Origin: CANLBN01 sp050298695
GTDB taxonomy: Bacteria > Pseudomonadota > Gammaproteobacteria > Pseudomonadales > Cellvibrionaceae
Length of the DNA: 19,084 nucleotides
NCBI GenBank assembly: GCA_050298695.1
Contig: JBNKUQ010000059.1
Span: 1-19,084 of the forward strand
Reading direction: 5' to 3'
In this document: positions 1-7,268 of the stretch, one piece after another
How the letters are laid out: each line of letters begins with the position of its first letter
How positions within the stretch are numbered: the first letter of the stretch is position 1
The notes under the pieces: generated by a model
The model's input: only the letters and a program-made list of their open reading frames with translations
Database searches by the model: none
What the model was told of the DNA's origin: nothing
Translations under genes and position numbers: made by a program

Positions 1-132
1 ATATTTAATTTTTCAAGAAAAAATAAACCTTAATCACATAATAAAATCTATTTCGAGCACACGTTAATTTAAATAAAGTGAAGTAATATAAAGAATTTTT
101 AGAAGCAATGGCACCCGCTCAAGGAGAAGTAT

Positions 133-675
133 ATGCACATTATTATTGGTATCATCACCGCTATTGCGGGTCTGATCTGGGCACTGAACAGCCTGCAGAA
201 TGCCGGGGTAGACCTTAACGCCTTCAACCCCTTCACATGGATACGACGCAGACGCTGGGAAAAGCAACTGGGCGTCAAACCCATGCATGGCTTAACTGAC
301 AGCATGGATGCCGCGGCACTATTAGTGGTTGCAACAGCCAAAGCCTCCGGCGACATTACCCGCGATACTAAGATCGAAATACTCAGTCTCTTTGAAAATG
401 AATTTGGCATCAAAAGAGCCAGGTCAATAGAACTTTTCTCCGTATGTATTCATATGATCAAAGACACAATGGATATTGCGCCAGAAGTTCGACATGTTTT
501 ATCACCAAGCAAGCAAGACTTCCAGGCTTCGCACATTAACAAGCTTATTTCAATGATGGAAAAAGTGGCGAATCTCGAAGGCGAGCCTACTGAAAAACAA
601 ACTGCAATTATTGAGGCCGTTAAACAGGAATTTAACACTGATAAAGAAGTCGCTAGTCGCTGGCAAACAAAGTGA
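133..675 (+). CDS. TerB-like protein with N-terminal membrane anchor
   Basis: 180-aa protein. Residues 1-22 form a hydrophobic segment (IIIGIITAIAGLIWAL), most simply one membrane anchor. A basic linker (RRRRWEK) follows, and then from about residue 50 a helical region that opens with a stretch typical of TerB-like domains (a helix with MDAAALLVVATAKASGD, then an acidic stretch and EFGI). TerB-like domains are all-helical and usually linked to membrane stress or metal response; no enzymatic role is implied. The ATG at 133 is preceded by AAGGAGA at 123-129, a good ribosome binding site. It is convergent with the binding-protein gene that follows. The fold assignment comes from sequence feel, not a profile search; the function is unknown. 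Confidence 0.7.
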   Translation: MHIIIGIITAIAGLIWALNSLQNAGVDLNAFNPFTWIRRRRWEKQLGVKPMHGLTDSMDAAALLVVATAKASGDITRDTKIEILSLFENEFGIKRARSIELFSVCIHMIKDTMDIAPEVRHVLSPSKQDFQASHINKLISMMEKVANLEGEPTEKQTAIIEAVKQEFNTDKEVASRWQTK

Positions 676-739
676 CGAACTAGCTACTCGAAGAAAAACA
701 TCTCACTTAATTCAAGCACCACTTAAAATACATAACTAA

Positions 740-762
740 CAGCCGCTAAGGCTGATATTTTT
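740..762 (+). terminator. Weak intrinsic terminator after the TerB-like gene
   Basis: CAGCC (740-744), loop GCTAA, GGCTG (750-754), then ATATTTTT. The stem is only 5 bp and overlaps the stop codon of the convergent gene on the other strand. Confidence 0.4.
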
Positions 763-1498
763 CATAAACACTTTTAACAAAACCTTCTTTCTCCATTTCA
801 TCGAGGATGGATTGTAGCTTTTGAATAACACCATCTGGAGTAGAAAGACCAAATCCAAGGTACATCTTTGTAGATTGCAAGGTATAAACAGGCGAAAGCT
901 TAAGCCCACCCAATTGCTCGTGTGTTTTGGAAAGCTGTCTGACTAGGTATGGCGCATAGAGGTGACCTGCCATCCAGAGATCAATACGACCACGATGTAA
1001 TTTTAGGACATTCAAATGGTCACTCCGAACTGATTCCATGGGTAGTCCTAGTGCTTTAGCAAACCCTTCTCCAGCAGCGCCTCTATAAACCCCAACGGTA
1101 TAGTTTTTTAGCTCTTCCTCATTATTTATTGTTATATTCTTGCCTGAGTCAGCCAACATTACATAGTTATTCTCAGCAATAGGTCCAACCCATTTAAAAA
1201 GCTTTTCTCGCTCCTCTGTACGAACAATAGAATATACCCCCACATATGTACCATCTTTTGCCGAAGAATAGGCTCTCTTCCACGACACCAAATCAAGCGT
1301 ATAAGGAAATTCGGACCGCCGCATCATCTCTAAGACAATTTCTGTCGCCGCTCCACCGACACCCACTCCTTCCTTAACAAGCTGTAGATCATAGTTATAC
1401 GGGGGATAGTGCTCCGTTTTTAAATTGATTGTCTGAGCATTACCTAAAGGCACCATCACAACAATACCAACGACAAAAAGAATATAAAATCTAAACAT
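746..1498 (-). CDS. Periplasmic substrate-binding protein, SBP_bac_3 type
   Basis: Predicted 250-aa secreted protein. Residues 1-21 form a signal peptide (MFRFYILFVVGIVVMVPLG, cleavage probably after NAQ), followed by the opening typical of family 3 solute-binding proteins (INLKTEHYPPYNY). A second lobe begins around NNEEELKNYTVGVYRGAAGEGF. The family binds amino acids or similar small solutes for ABC uptake, but no permease or ATPase gene lies nearby, and many gammaproteobacterial orphans of this type have unknown ligands. The frame stays open 5 codons upstream to a TTG at 1513, but the ATG at 1498 is preferred because it starts the signal peptide directly and has a G-rich tract (GGGGGG) at SD distance. 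It is a single-gene unit on the minus strand. Family call secure, ligand unknown. Confidence 0.85.
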   Translation of the reverse strand: MFRFYILFVVGIVVMVPLGNAQTINLKTEHYPPYNYDLQLVKEGVGVGGAATEIVLEMMRRSEFPYTLDLVSWKRAYSSAKDGTYVGVYSIVRTEEREKLFKWVGPIAENNYVMLADSGKNITINNEEELKNYTVGVYRGAAGEGFAKALGLPMESVRSDHLNVLKLHRGRIDLWMAGHLYAPYLVRQLSKTHEQLGGLKLSPVYTLQSTKMYLGFGLSTPDGVIQKLQSILDEMEKEGFVKSVYEKYQP

Positions 1499-1784
1499 AG
1501 TGAGCCCCCCCAAAGCACCTCTCTACCTTAACAGAAGTATTCTATCTTGCTTATGCTTCCACTTGTAAAATCCTATGAATAACTTTATCTTTACCCTACA
1601 GTTTACTGTAAAGCAGTATTGGCCCTTTCGCCTGCTGTCAAAAAAGCTGGTCGATTTTCTTTTTATAATTATGATTAAGAAATTCAAAAACATTGAAGTA
1701 GCTCGCACACTATCAATAGTATGTTTACTATCTTCAACTACATTTATCGTAAAATATTTCAATGGTTTTGGTTAAAGGTTCGCA

Positions 1785-2136
1785 TCAGTAAAAAATATCA
1801 ATACTTTTTAGAGAGGCCAGAAAGAATAGCTCCAAAAAAATTGATAACACGACTATCGCACTGGCCAACTTATCATTCGCACCTATTGCCTGAGCCATAA
1901 TAAAAGTTGCCATTGTGGTAGGGCAGACAAACAATATCAAAAGGAATGGCGTCACGAATATTCGATGAAGAAACTTTCAAAAAAATGAGAGTCGGTAACG
2001 CGATAGTAAAAATTAGCCGAGACGAGATAGCCACAAAATTATCATCAATGATATGGCGCCTTTTTAGTACCACCCCTAGCAGAATAATTAGAAAGATGGG
2101 CGCTACCGTCGTAAATATAAAAACAGTGCTAATAAC
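1785..2136 (-). pseudogene. Internally deleted AEC-family (auxin efflux carrier) transporter
   Basis: The first part, read from 2136 to about 1925, gives an AEC transporter N-terminus: VFIFTTVAPIFLIILLG, then RRHIIDDNFVAISSRLIF and LPTLIFLKVSSS. In another frame the same strand continues from about 1925 as PTTMATFIMAQAIGANDK and a hydrophobic helix ending at TGA 1787-1785, which is the last helix pair of the same family. AEC proteins are about 300-320 aa, so roughly 200 central residues are missing and the two ends are joined out of frame. The start codon also looks lost: a TAA at 2139-2137 is followed by GTT ATT, where ATG would be expected. I infer a dead gene left by an internal deletion. 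About 285 bases between it and the binding-protein gene hold nothing I recognise. Confidence 0.75.
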
Positions 2137-2208
2137 TTAACTCTCTTTTCACACATTATGCAGACTAATAATTAAGCCTAGAGTTAAGCAAAGCATGTTA
2201 AAGAAGAC

Positions 2209-2253
2209 AAAATAAAAAAACTGCTACTACCAAAAAGAGACCTGTAGTAGCAG
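2209..2253 (-). terminator. Strong intrinsic terminator downstream of the His-rich gene
   Basis: Perfect 10-bp stem CTGCTACTAC (2221-2230) with GTAGTAGCAG (2244-2253) and a 13-nt loop. On the minus strand it is followed by TTTTTTTATTTT (complement of the A-rich run ending at 2220). It lies about 150 nt after the stop of the histidine-rich gene and before the transporter pseudogene. Confidence 0.85.
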
Positions 2254-2403
2254 CACAAAACCATAATCCTAGACGTCTCAATTGGACGCTCGTAGATGAT
2301 AAATTATTTATTGAATTCAACTACTTTCCAAATGAAGGCTGCTCACCTATTGGGTGAACGTACTAAGTGCTGTACAGCGCTTCCCACTAAGCAATCTAGG
2401 ATA

Positions 2404-2952
2404 TTAATGCCTAAATATTGTCCCCAACACTGCAGCGGCCACAAAGGACTCAAGGTGCCACTCTGGGCAATGCCGACCATGACGATGACCATGCTCAATC
2501 ACACCCAATCCAGGAAAATAGAAACCTGTTTGGTTGTAATAGTAATGATGACCATTATGGTGCTTATAGCGGTAACCATACTTGCGGTGATCATTCCAAT
2601 AGCCATAGCGAGGATGGTGGTCGTGATTCCAACCATTGTAATAGCGATCGTTATGACCGTAATAATGATCATGGTTATGATAGCCATGATGTTTATAATG
2701 CTTATGGCCATAGCGCTTACCATGTCTTTTATCATACTTATGATCATGACGATCATGTCGGGCATGCTTATCGCGCCTATCATTATTGTAATCATTGATA
2801 AAACGTCGCTCCTTTTCCTTTGCTTTACCAATCACTTTATGAGGCAACAAATCTTCTGGGTGAGGTAAATCGGGTTTTGCCTGAGCAAGGCCAGCACCAG
2901 AGACTAAAGCCAGTGAAAATATTCCTGTTATTAATGATGTTGTCAGTTTCAT
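2404..2952 (-). CDS. Secreted histidine-rich protein, possible metal binder
   Basis: 182 aa. Residues 1-25 are a clean signal peptide with a cleavage site after AQA, so the product is exported. About 29 residues are histidine (16%), mostly in a low-complexity middle section (roughly residues 55-160) rich in H, Y, D, K, R, G and N with repeated HDH/HH/YGH pieces. A more ordinary C-terminus contains FYFPGLGVIEHG and a hydrophobic end (SFVAAAVLGTIFRH). Such composition is common in periplasmic or envelope nickel/zinc/copper-binding proteins, but I recognise no defined family. The ATG at 2952 has the strong RBS GAGGGG. The codon composition opens long shadow frames on the plus strand. It is transcribed divergently from the sRNA locus and ends at the terminator at 2221-2253. 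Confidence 0.85.
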   Translation of the reverse strand: MKLTTSLITGIFSLALVSGAGLAQAKPDLPHPEDLLPHKVIGKAKEKERRFINDYNNDRRDKHARHDRHDHKYDKRHGKRYGHKHYKHHGYHNHDHYYGHNDRYYNGWNHDHHPRYGYWNDHRKYGYRYKHHNGHHYYYNQTGFYFPGLGVIEHGHRHGRHCPEWHLESFVAAAVLGTIFRH

Positions 2953-2980
2953 TAGGTTTCCCCTCTATAGTGACTTAATC

Positions 2981-2999
2981 AGTTCTAATCTTCAGAACT
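2981..2999. repeat. Inverted repeat in the leader of the His-rich gene
   Basis: AGTTCT (2981-2986) and AGAACT (2994-2999) form 6-bp arms around AATCTTC, 29-47 bp upstream of the start codon. It could be an operator or a small leader hairpin. Nothing identifies the protein that would bind. Confidence 0.3.
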
Positions 3000-3120
3000 T
3001 GAGGACATTCTAGGCAGTAGAAACTGAATCGAAGCTGAAGCAATAAGGCTATTTTTTATATATTGAACAGGCAATGACTTATTTAGGAAGAATAAAGAGG
3101 AAACAGCACAAGGTGACAAG

Positions 3121-3168
3121 TGTTACCCACAGGAATAAAGGTTACACAATATGTAACCTTTAGTAACA
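3121..3168. promoter_or_regulatory. GTTAC/GTAAC dyad cluster, candidate enhancer-binding site
   Basis: Four related half-sites: TGTTAC (3121-3126), GTTACA (3141-3146), TGTAAC (3152-3157) and GTAACA (3163-3168). The inner pair is part of a perfect inverted repeat, TAAAGGTTAC (3136-3145), N7, GTAACCTTTA (3153-3162). It lies about 75 bp upstream of a sigma-54 -24 element, the usual distance for a bacterial enhancer-binding protein. The known recognition motif of CbrB in Pseudomonas is a TGTTAC...GTAACA dyad; the half-sites match, but the spacing between halves is not identical to what I recall for that motif. Confidence 0.55.
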
Positions 3169-3241
3169 TACCACTTATTACAATTAGTAATAATAATTCG
3201 CCAAAAAAGATAAGCGATTGAAAAATATATTGTTTTTTGTT

Positions 3242-3258
3242 TTGGCACAGCAAATGCT
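3242..3258 (+). promoter_or_regulatory. Sigma-54 (RpoN) promoter
   Basis: TTGGCACAGCAAATGCT matches the -24/-12 consensus TTGGCAC-N5-TTGCW, with one mismatch (A for the first T of TTGC). The GG (3244-3245) and GC (3256-3257) are at the required 12-bp spacing. Transcription would start near 3269. Confidence 0.65.
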
Positions 3259-3268
3259 TTATGGAGCT

Positions 3269-3472
3269 ATATAATAAAAACAATAAAGAATAAAAATAGA
3301 CAAACATAAAAAGAATAAATAATAATAACAAAAGCGTTTTTAAATTGATCAAGCGGGAGGAGTTTCAGCGCTAGTGCTTGAAACCAGCATGGAAGCCCCA
3401 TTATAAAAATAACTGACTCTGTGAAAGAATTAACACAATAACGGGAAAGTCATAAAGTACTTTCCCGTTTTT
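3269..3472 (+). ncRNA. CrcZ-like Hfq/Crc-sequestering small RNA candidate
   Basis: Predicted transcript of about 204 nt, from the sigma-54 promoter to the terminator at 3441-3472. Its first 65 nt are strikingly A-rich on this strand, with about ten overlapping AAnAAnAA matches between 3273 and 3331 (for example AACAATAA at 3279, AAGAATAA at 3286 and 3311, AATAATAA at 3318 and 3321, AATAACAA at 3324). This is the motif bound by Hfq/Crc in Pseudomonas catabolite repression. A hairpin GTTTCAGC...GCTTGAAAC follows at about 3362-3383, then the terminator. In Pseudomonas, crcZ is sigma-54/CbrB dependent and lies directly upstream of pcnB, as here. Differences: the Pseudomonas RNA is longer (about 400 nt in P. 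aeruginosa), and no cbrAB genes adjoin this locus. No convincing ORF lies within it. The identification rests on position, promoter and motif content, not on alignment. Confidence 0.55.
3441..3472 (+). terminator. Intrinsic terminator of the sRNA locus
   Basis: Perfect 10-bp stem ACGGGAAAGT (3441-3450) with ACTTTCCCGT (3459-3468), an 8-nt loop, then a T run (3468-3472). It has no T tract in the other direction, so it serves plus-strand transcription. No protein gene on that strand lies upstream, which argues for an RNA gene. Confidence 0.85.
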
Positions 3473-3752
3473 ACATTTCAAGCCCCCCTATATTAAAGCA
3501 ATCAATACCCACGCCCCAATCATGTGTCTATATTGAACATACACGGATAAACAATGATGCTTTAATGGCTTCCGCTTTCCGTGCACAATACAGGCGGTCT
3601 AACATCTCAAGTCAATAACCCGCTACACCTTACTATGTTATTTATGAGCCCTTTGGCTTCCTCAACTGCACGATGACGGTAGTTTCGGCAGACTTTTATG
3701 CGGGGTTAACAGGGATAATTCGCACGACATGAACGCAAAATAGGCAATAACG
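3473..3752. other. Intergenic stretch between the sRNA terminator and the pcnB promoter
   Basis: About 280 bp with no credible ORF, tRNA or repeat. Short coding-like scraps occur on the minus strand (for example MLDRLYCARKAEAIKA near 3570-3610), but they have no RBS and stop quickly. I see no further feature here. Confidence 0.5.
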
Positions 3753-3761
3753 TGGTAGAAT
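3753..3761 (+). promoter_or_regulatory. Extended -10 promoter for pcnB
   Basis: TGGTAGAAT contains an extended -10 (TGn followed by TAGAAT, 3756-3761). No good -35 is visible 17 bp upstream. A start near 3768 would give a leader of about 30 nt. Confidence 0.45.
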
Positions 3762-3797
3762 CTAGGGTTTTACTTATTTGTTTTGTCTTTACTATTC

Positions 3798-5168
3798 ATG
3801 ATCAAACGTCTGTTCGCACTACTTTCTTCCCCAACCAATAAAAATGCGGCAACTGGCAATAAAAGTGCCTTGCAGACACTCGGCCAAGAGCAACACGGGA
3901 TTTCTCGCGATAACATCAATATTAGCGCTTTCAAGGTGATGAATCGGCTCAATCAATCGGGCTTCACCAGCTATCTCGTTGGCGGAGGAGTACGCGATTT
4001 ACTCTTGGGTAATCAGCCAAAAGATTTCGATGTAGCCACCGATGCAACGCCAGAGCAGGTTAAATCCTTATTTCGCAATTCCCGCATCATTGGACGCCGC
4101 TTTAAAATTGTTCATGTACGCTTTGGACGAGAGATTATCGAAGTCACCACCTTTAGAGGCCAAAACAGCGACTCCAATCATCACGTGGTGTCAGAAACCG
4201 GCCAGTTGTTAAGGGATAATGTTTACGGCGATATGGAAAGCGATGCCTGGAGGCGGGATTTCACCGCCAATGCGCTTTACTACTCCATCAAAGATAACAA
4301 TATTTACGACTATACCTCTGGTATCAACGATATTAGAAACCGCCAGTTGCGCATGATTGGCGATCCAACGATACGCTACACAGAAGATCCCGTACGCATA
4401 CTCAGGGCTATACGCTTTGCTGCAAAGCTGGGTTTTAGCATTGAGGCAAACACAGAAGCACCAATACGCGAACAAGCAAACCTGTTGACACACGTTCCTC
4501 CTGCTCGTCTCTTCGATGAAATCCTCAAGCTATTTCTTAGCGGCTATGCAATCGCAACCTACAACCTGATCAAACAATACAATGTACTTCAAGCACTATT
4601 TCCCGATACAGCCGCAGCACTAGATAAAGGCCCTCACTATAATGCATTGATAGAAGAGGTCATGTTAAATACGGATAAACGCATTCGTTCAGATAAACGT
4701 GTGACCCCTGCCTTTATCTATGCAGCCCTTATGTGGCCGGCGATGCATTACCGCTTGTTGCAACTCAAAGCAAAGGGATTAAGCGAATTCGACGCATTTA
4801 ATGATGCCTCACAGTCGACCATTAGTCGCCAGCTTCAGCGGGTTATGATTCCGAAGCGCTTTCTCATTCCAATGCGACAGATATGGGAATTGCAGTGGCG
4901 ACTTCCCAACCGCAGCGGAAAACGCGCGCTACGCCTATTAGAACACCCCAAATTCAGAGCAGGGTTTGATTTTTTATTAGCGCGAGAGTCATCTGGAGAA
5001 CAGCTCAATGGTTTGGGGGCTTGGTGGGATCGCTTCCAAAGTGCCGGTGATGAAGTTAAAGAAGAAATGATTCAAGAATTAGACAAAACGAGTAACAAAA
5101 AACCTCGGAAAAAGCGTAAGCGTAGCAATAGCAACAAAACCAATAATCCATCTACGAAAACAGAATAA
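3798..5168 (+). CDS. pcnB: Poly(A) polymerase I
   Basis: PcnB adds 3' poly(A) tails to RNAs and promotes their decay. Visible hallmarks of the class II nucleotidyltransferase/CCA-PAP family are YLVGGGVRDLLLG, the metal-binding DFDVATDATP (two Asp), the RRDFTANALYY region, and EDPVRILRAIRFAAKLGFSI of the RNA-binding neck. A Lys/Arg-rich tail (KKPRKKRKR) is typical of PcnB rather than of CCA-adding enzymes. The length of 456 aa fits. The frame is open to a TTG at 3783, but the ATG at 3798 is preferred; neither has a good SD. It is the first gene of a plus-strand operon, and folK begins 3 nt after its stop. The upstream sRNA locus matches the crcZ-pcnB order of Pseudomonas. Confidence 0.95.
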   Translation: MIKRLFALLSSPTNKNAATGNKSALQTLGQEQHGISRDNINISAFKVMNRLNQSGFTSYLVGGGVRDLLLGNQPKDFDVATDATPEQVKSLFRNSRIIGRRFKIVHVRFGREIIEVTTFRGQNSDSNHHVVSETGQLLRDNVYGDMESDAWRRDFTANALYYSIKDNNIYDYTSGINDIRNRQLRMIGDPTIRYTEDPVRILRAIRFAAKLGFSIEANTEAPIREQANLLTHVPPARLFDEILKLFLSGYAIATYNLIKQYNVLQALFPDTAAALDKGPHYNALIEEVMLNTDKRIRSDKRVTPAFIYAALMWPAMHYRLLQLKAKGLSEFDAFNDASQSTISRQLQRVMIPKRFLIPMRQIWELQWRLPNRSGKRALRLLEHPKFRAGFDFLLARESSGEQLNGLGAWWDRFQSAGDEVKEEMIQELDKTSNKKPRKKRKRSNSNKTNNPSTKTE

Positions 5169-5171
5169 ACT

Positions 5172-5708
5172 GTGAATCCTATTGCCACTGTATTTATTGG
5201 TTTAGGTAGCAACCTAAACTGTCCTGAAGAACAAATTCAGAACGCATTGAATGCTCTGTCGCAGCTACCTGACTGTTCCAATCTTCAATGCGCCCCTTGG
5301 TACACTAGCAAAGCCATTGGCCCAAAAGGGCAACCCGATTACATTAATACCGTCGTGAGCTTGCAGACAACGCTACCTGCTCTGGACTTATTACATGCAT
5401 TACAAAAAATAGAAAATCAGCAAGGAAGACAACGCACTATCCGTTGGGGTGCTCGCACCCTCGACTTAGACCTCCTACTGTATAACAATACGCAACTCAA
5501 TACCGATGAGCTAACACTTCCTCATCCAGAGATTCAAAACCGTAGCTTTGTGTTATTGCCCTTGTACGATTTAACACCTGAGCTGATATTAAGTGACGGT
5601 AGCGCATTAAGTGATTTGGTTGAACTCTGTGATAAAAGTGAGCTTACGATGATAAGGCGCTCTGAACAAGTCATCATTGAACAGACTGGCTTAGAAGTCT
5701 CACCATAA
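5172..5708 (+). CDS. folK: HPPK, 6-hydroxymethyl-dihydropterin pyrophosphokinase
   Basis: 178 aa. Transfers pyrophosphate from ATP to 6-hydroxymethyl-7,8-dihydropterin in folate synthesis. Family motifs: FIGLGSNL near the N-terminus, RWGARTLDLDLLLYNN (the catalytic RW...DLDLL signature) and LPHPEIQNRSFVLLPL. It starts at GTG 5172, 3 nt after pcnB, without a clear SD, which suggests translational coupling. pcnB-folK is a conserved gammaproteobacterial pair. Confidence 0.95.
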   Translation: MNPIATVFIGLGSNLNCPEEQIQNALNALSQLPDCSNLQCAPWYTSKAIGPKGQPDYINTVVSLQTTLPALDLLHALQKIENQQGRQRTIRWGARTLDLDLLLYNNTQLNTDELTLPHPEIQNRSFVLLPLYDLTPELILSDGSALSDLVELCDKSELTMIRRSEQVIIEQTGLEVSP

Positions 5709-5734
5709 ATAATATCGATTTAGGAACAATAACC

Positions 5735-6412
5735 GTGGATCACCCTACTACCTCACGCCACAATGCGACTGACTTGCCACGCTTCGTGGCAATTGAAGGC
5801 GCTATCGGTGTTGGTAAAACTACCTTAGCAAAACGCCTCGCGACGAGCTTTAACTATGATACTTTACTAGAAGAGGCAGAAAAAAATCCTTTTTTAGAAC
5901 GCTTTTACCAAGACCGTGCACGTCACGCCTTACCCACGCAATTGTTTTTTTTATTTCAGCGTGCACAGCAGATTCAATCTCTGCGCCAAGATGATTTATT
6001 TCAGCCTATTCGAGTATCCGACTTTTTAATCGAAAAAGATCCGCTATTTGCACAAGTAACACTCGATGATGATGAACTGGCTATTTATCAACAAGTCTAT
6101 GATCAACTCGTGATCGATGCACCGAAGCCGGACTTAGTGATTTACTTGCAAGCGCCCATCGACACCTTATTACGCCGTATTAAACAACGGGGCATACTCT
6201 CAGAACAAACGATTGATAGCGATTATCTGGAAACCCTCAATGAAGCCTACACACGCTTTTTTCATTTTTACGATGAATCACCGTTATTAATTGTGAATGC
6301 CAGTGAAATTGATTGGGTCAATAATGACGAATCTTATCAACAGCTGGTTGACTATATGTTGACGATCAAACAAGGCAGGCACTACTATAATCCAACCTCT
6401 ACCTTATTGTGA
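5735..6412 (+). CDS. Deoxynucleoside kinase (dAK/dGK type)
   Basis: 225 aa. The P-loop GAIGVGKTT lies at about residues 21-29, followed by LLEEAEKNPFLERFYQD and the ALPTQLFFLFQRAQQ helix of the deoxynucleoside kinase family, and an Arg-rich lid (LLRRIKQRG). The family phosphorylates purine or pyrimidine deoxynucleosides for dNTP salvage; substrate preference cannot be read here. The start is GTG 5735, with AGGA 9 nt upstream. It sits between folK and panB in the same operon, a position seen in several gammaproteobacteria, where it is sometimes annotated as part of a folate/pantothenate cluster without a direct pathway link. Confidence 0.88.
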   Translation: MDHPTTSRHNATDLPRFVAIEGAIGVGKTTLAKRLATSFNYDTLLEEAEKNPFLERFYQDRARHALPTQLFFLFQRAQQIQSLRQDDLFQPIRVSDFLIEKDPLFAQVTLDDDELAIYQQVYDQLVIDAPKPDLVIYLQAPIDTLLRRIKQRGILSEQTIDSDYLETLNEAYTRFFHFYDESPLLIVNASEIDWVNNDESYQQLVDYMLTIKQGRHYYNPTSTLL

Positions 6413-6453
6413 GTCAAACTCACAATTTCATCCGATGATCGAGATAGCTTTTT

Positions 6454-7251
6454 ATGTCTTCCACGCCTAAAACCACACTCACCCGCTTACGCCAATTAAA
6501 AACTAGCGGAGAAAAGTCTAGCTGCCTAGCGCTTTACGATGCCTCAATGTCAGCCATTGCACAGGACTGTGGGGTTGATATCGTTCTCGTTGGAGATAGT
6601 CTCGGTATGACCATTCAAGGGCATGACAGCACCTTACCCGTTACGATTGATGATATGGTTTATCACACACAAGCGGTCAGCCGTGGCAATCAACAATCCC
6701 TTATTATTGCCGACATGCCCTTTATGTCCTACTCAAACCCTGATCAAGCCATGCTCAATGCCGGTAGACTGATGCAAGCGGGAGCCCATATGGTCAAACT
6801 CGAAGGCGGAGACTGGCTCACAGAAACGGTTACGAAACTCAATAATCGAGGCGTTCCTGTTTGTGCCCACCTAGGTCTAACACCACAGTCCGTAAATATA
6901 TTTGGTGGTTATCGTGTGCAAGGCCGAGAACAGGAACAAGCAGACAAAATTATTCACGATGCAAAAACCTTAGCGGCGGCAGGAGCGGATTGCTTAGTCT
7001 TAGAATGTGTCCCTAGTGCATTAAGCAAAATCATTTGCGAACAAGTCGACATCATTACCATTGGCATTGGTGCAGGCGCTGACACCAATGCACAAGTATT
7101 AGTTATTAACGACCTACTGGGAATAACGCCAAAACCTCCAAAATTTTGCAAAAATTTCTTAGCTGAAACGGGCTCCATTCGCGCAGCCGTTGAAAGTTAT
7201 GTTAGCGAAGTAAAATCAGGTGCATTTCCTCAAGAGGAACATGGCTTTTAA
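6454..7251 (+). CDS. panB: 3-methyl-2-oxobutanoate hydroxymethyltransferase
   Basis: 265 aa, the normal family length. Catalyses the first step of pantothenate synthesis, transferring a hydroxymethyl group from methylene-THF to alpha-ketoisovalerate. Motifs: LALYDASMSAIAQDCGVD, VLVGDSLGMTIQGHDSTLPV with the metal-binding VGDS, HMVKLEGG, and GIGAGADTNAQVLVINDLLG. The ATG at 6454 follows a 41-nt gap. panC, its usual partner, does not follow; a DUF5062 gene does. Confidence 0.96.
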   Translation: MSSTPKTTLTRLRQLKTSGEKSSCLALYDASMSAIAQDCGVDIVLVGDSLGMTIQGHDSTLPVTIDDMVYHTQAVSRGNQQSLIIADMPFMSYSNPDQAMLNAGRLMQAGAHMVKLEGGDWLTETVTKLNNRGVPVCAHLGLTPQSVNIFGGYRVQGREQEQADKIIHDAKTLAAAGADCLVLECVPSALSKIICEQVDIITIGIGAGADTNAQVLVINDLLGITPKPPKFCKNFLAETGSIRAAVESYVSEVKSGAFPQEEHGF

Positions 7252-7268
7252 TCAAAGGCAAAATAACG

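Noticed and set aside
109..210. Possible leader peptide from ATG 109 overlapping the TerB-like start
   Set aside because: It lies in a different frame, its upstream AGAAG is weak, and the sequence does not resemble a known attenuator peptide.
1523..1775. Two frames of 66 and 79 codons on opposite strands before the substrate-binding protein gene
   Set aside because: AT-rich frames without SD, no recognisable domain, and each is the shadow of the other.
2296..2868. Long plus-strand frames opposite the histidine-rich gene
   Set aside because: They arise from the CAT/CAC-rich, repetitive codons of the minus-strand gene, give low-complexity peptides of Met/Ile/Val or His/Asp, and lack an RBS. 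The minus-strand frame has a signal peptide, an SD and a terminator.
3083..3352. 89-aa hydrophobic minus-strand frame across the sRNA locus
   Set aside because: It starts at TTG without an SD, the Leu/Phe/Tyr-rich content follows from the A-rich plus strand, and it runs through the sigma-54 promoter and the dyad cluster.
3570..3620. Short coding-like scrap on the minus strand before pcnB
   Set aside because: About 24 codons, no RBS, stops on both sides and no continuation in other frames.
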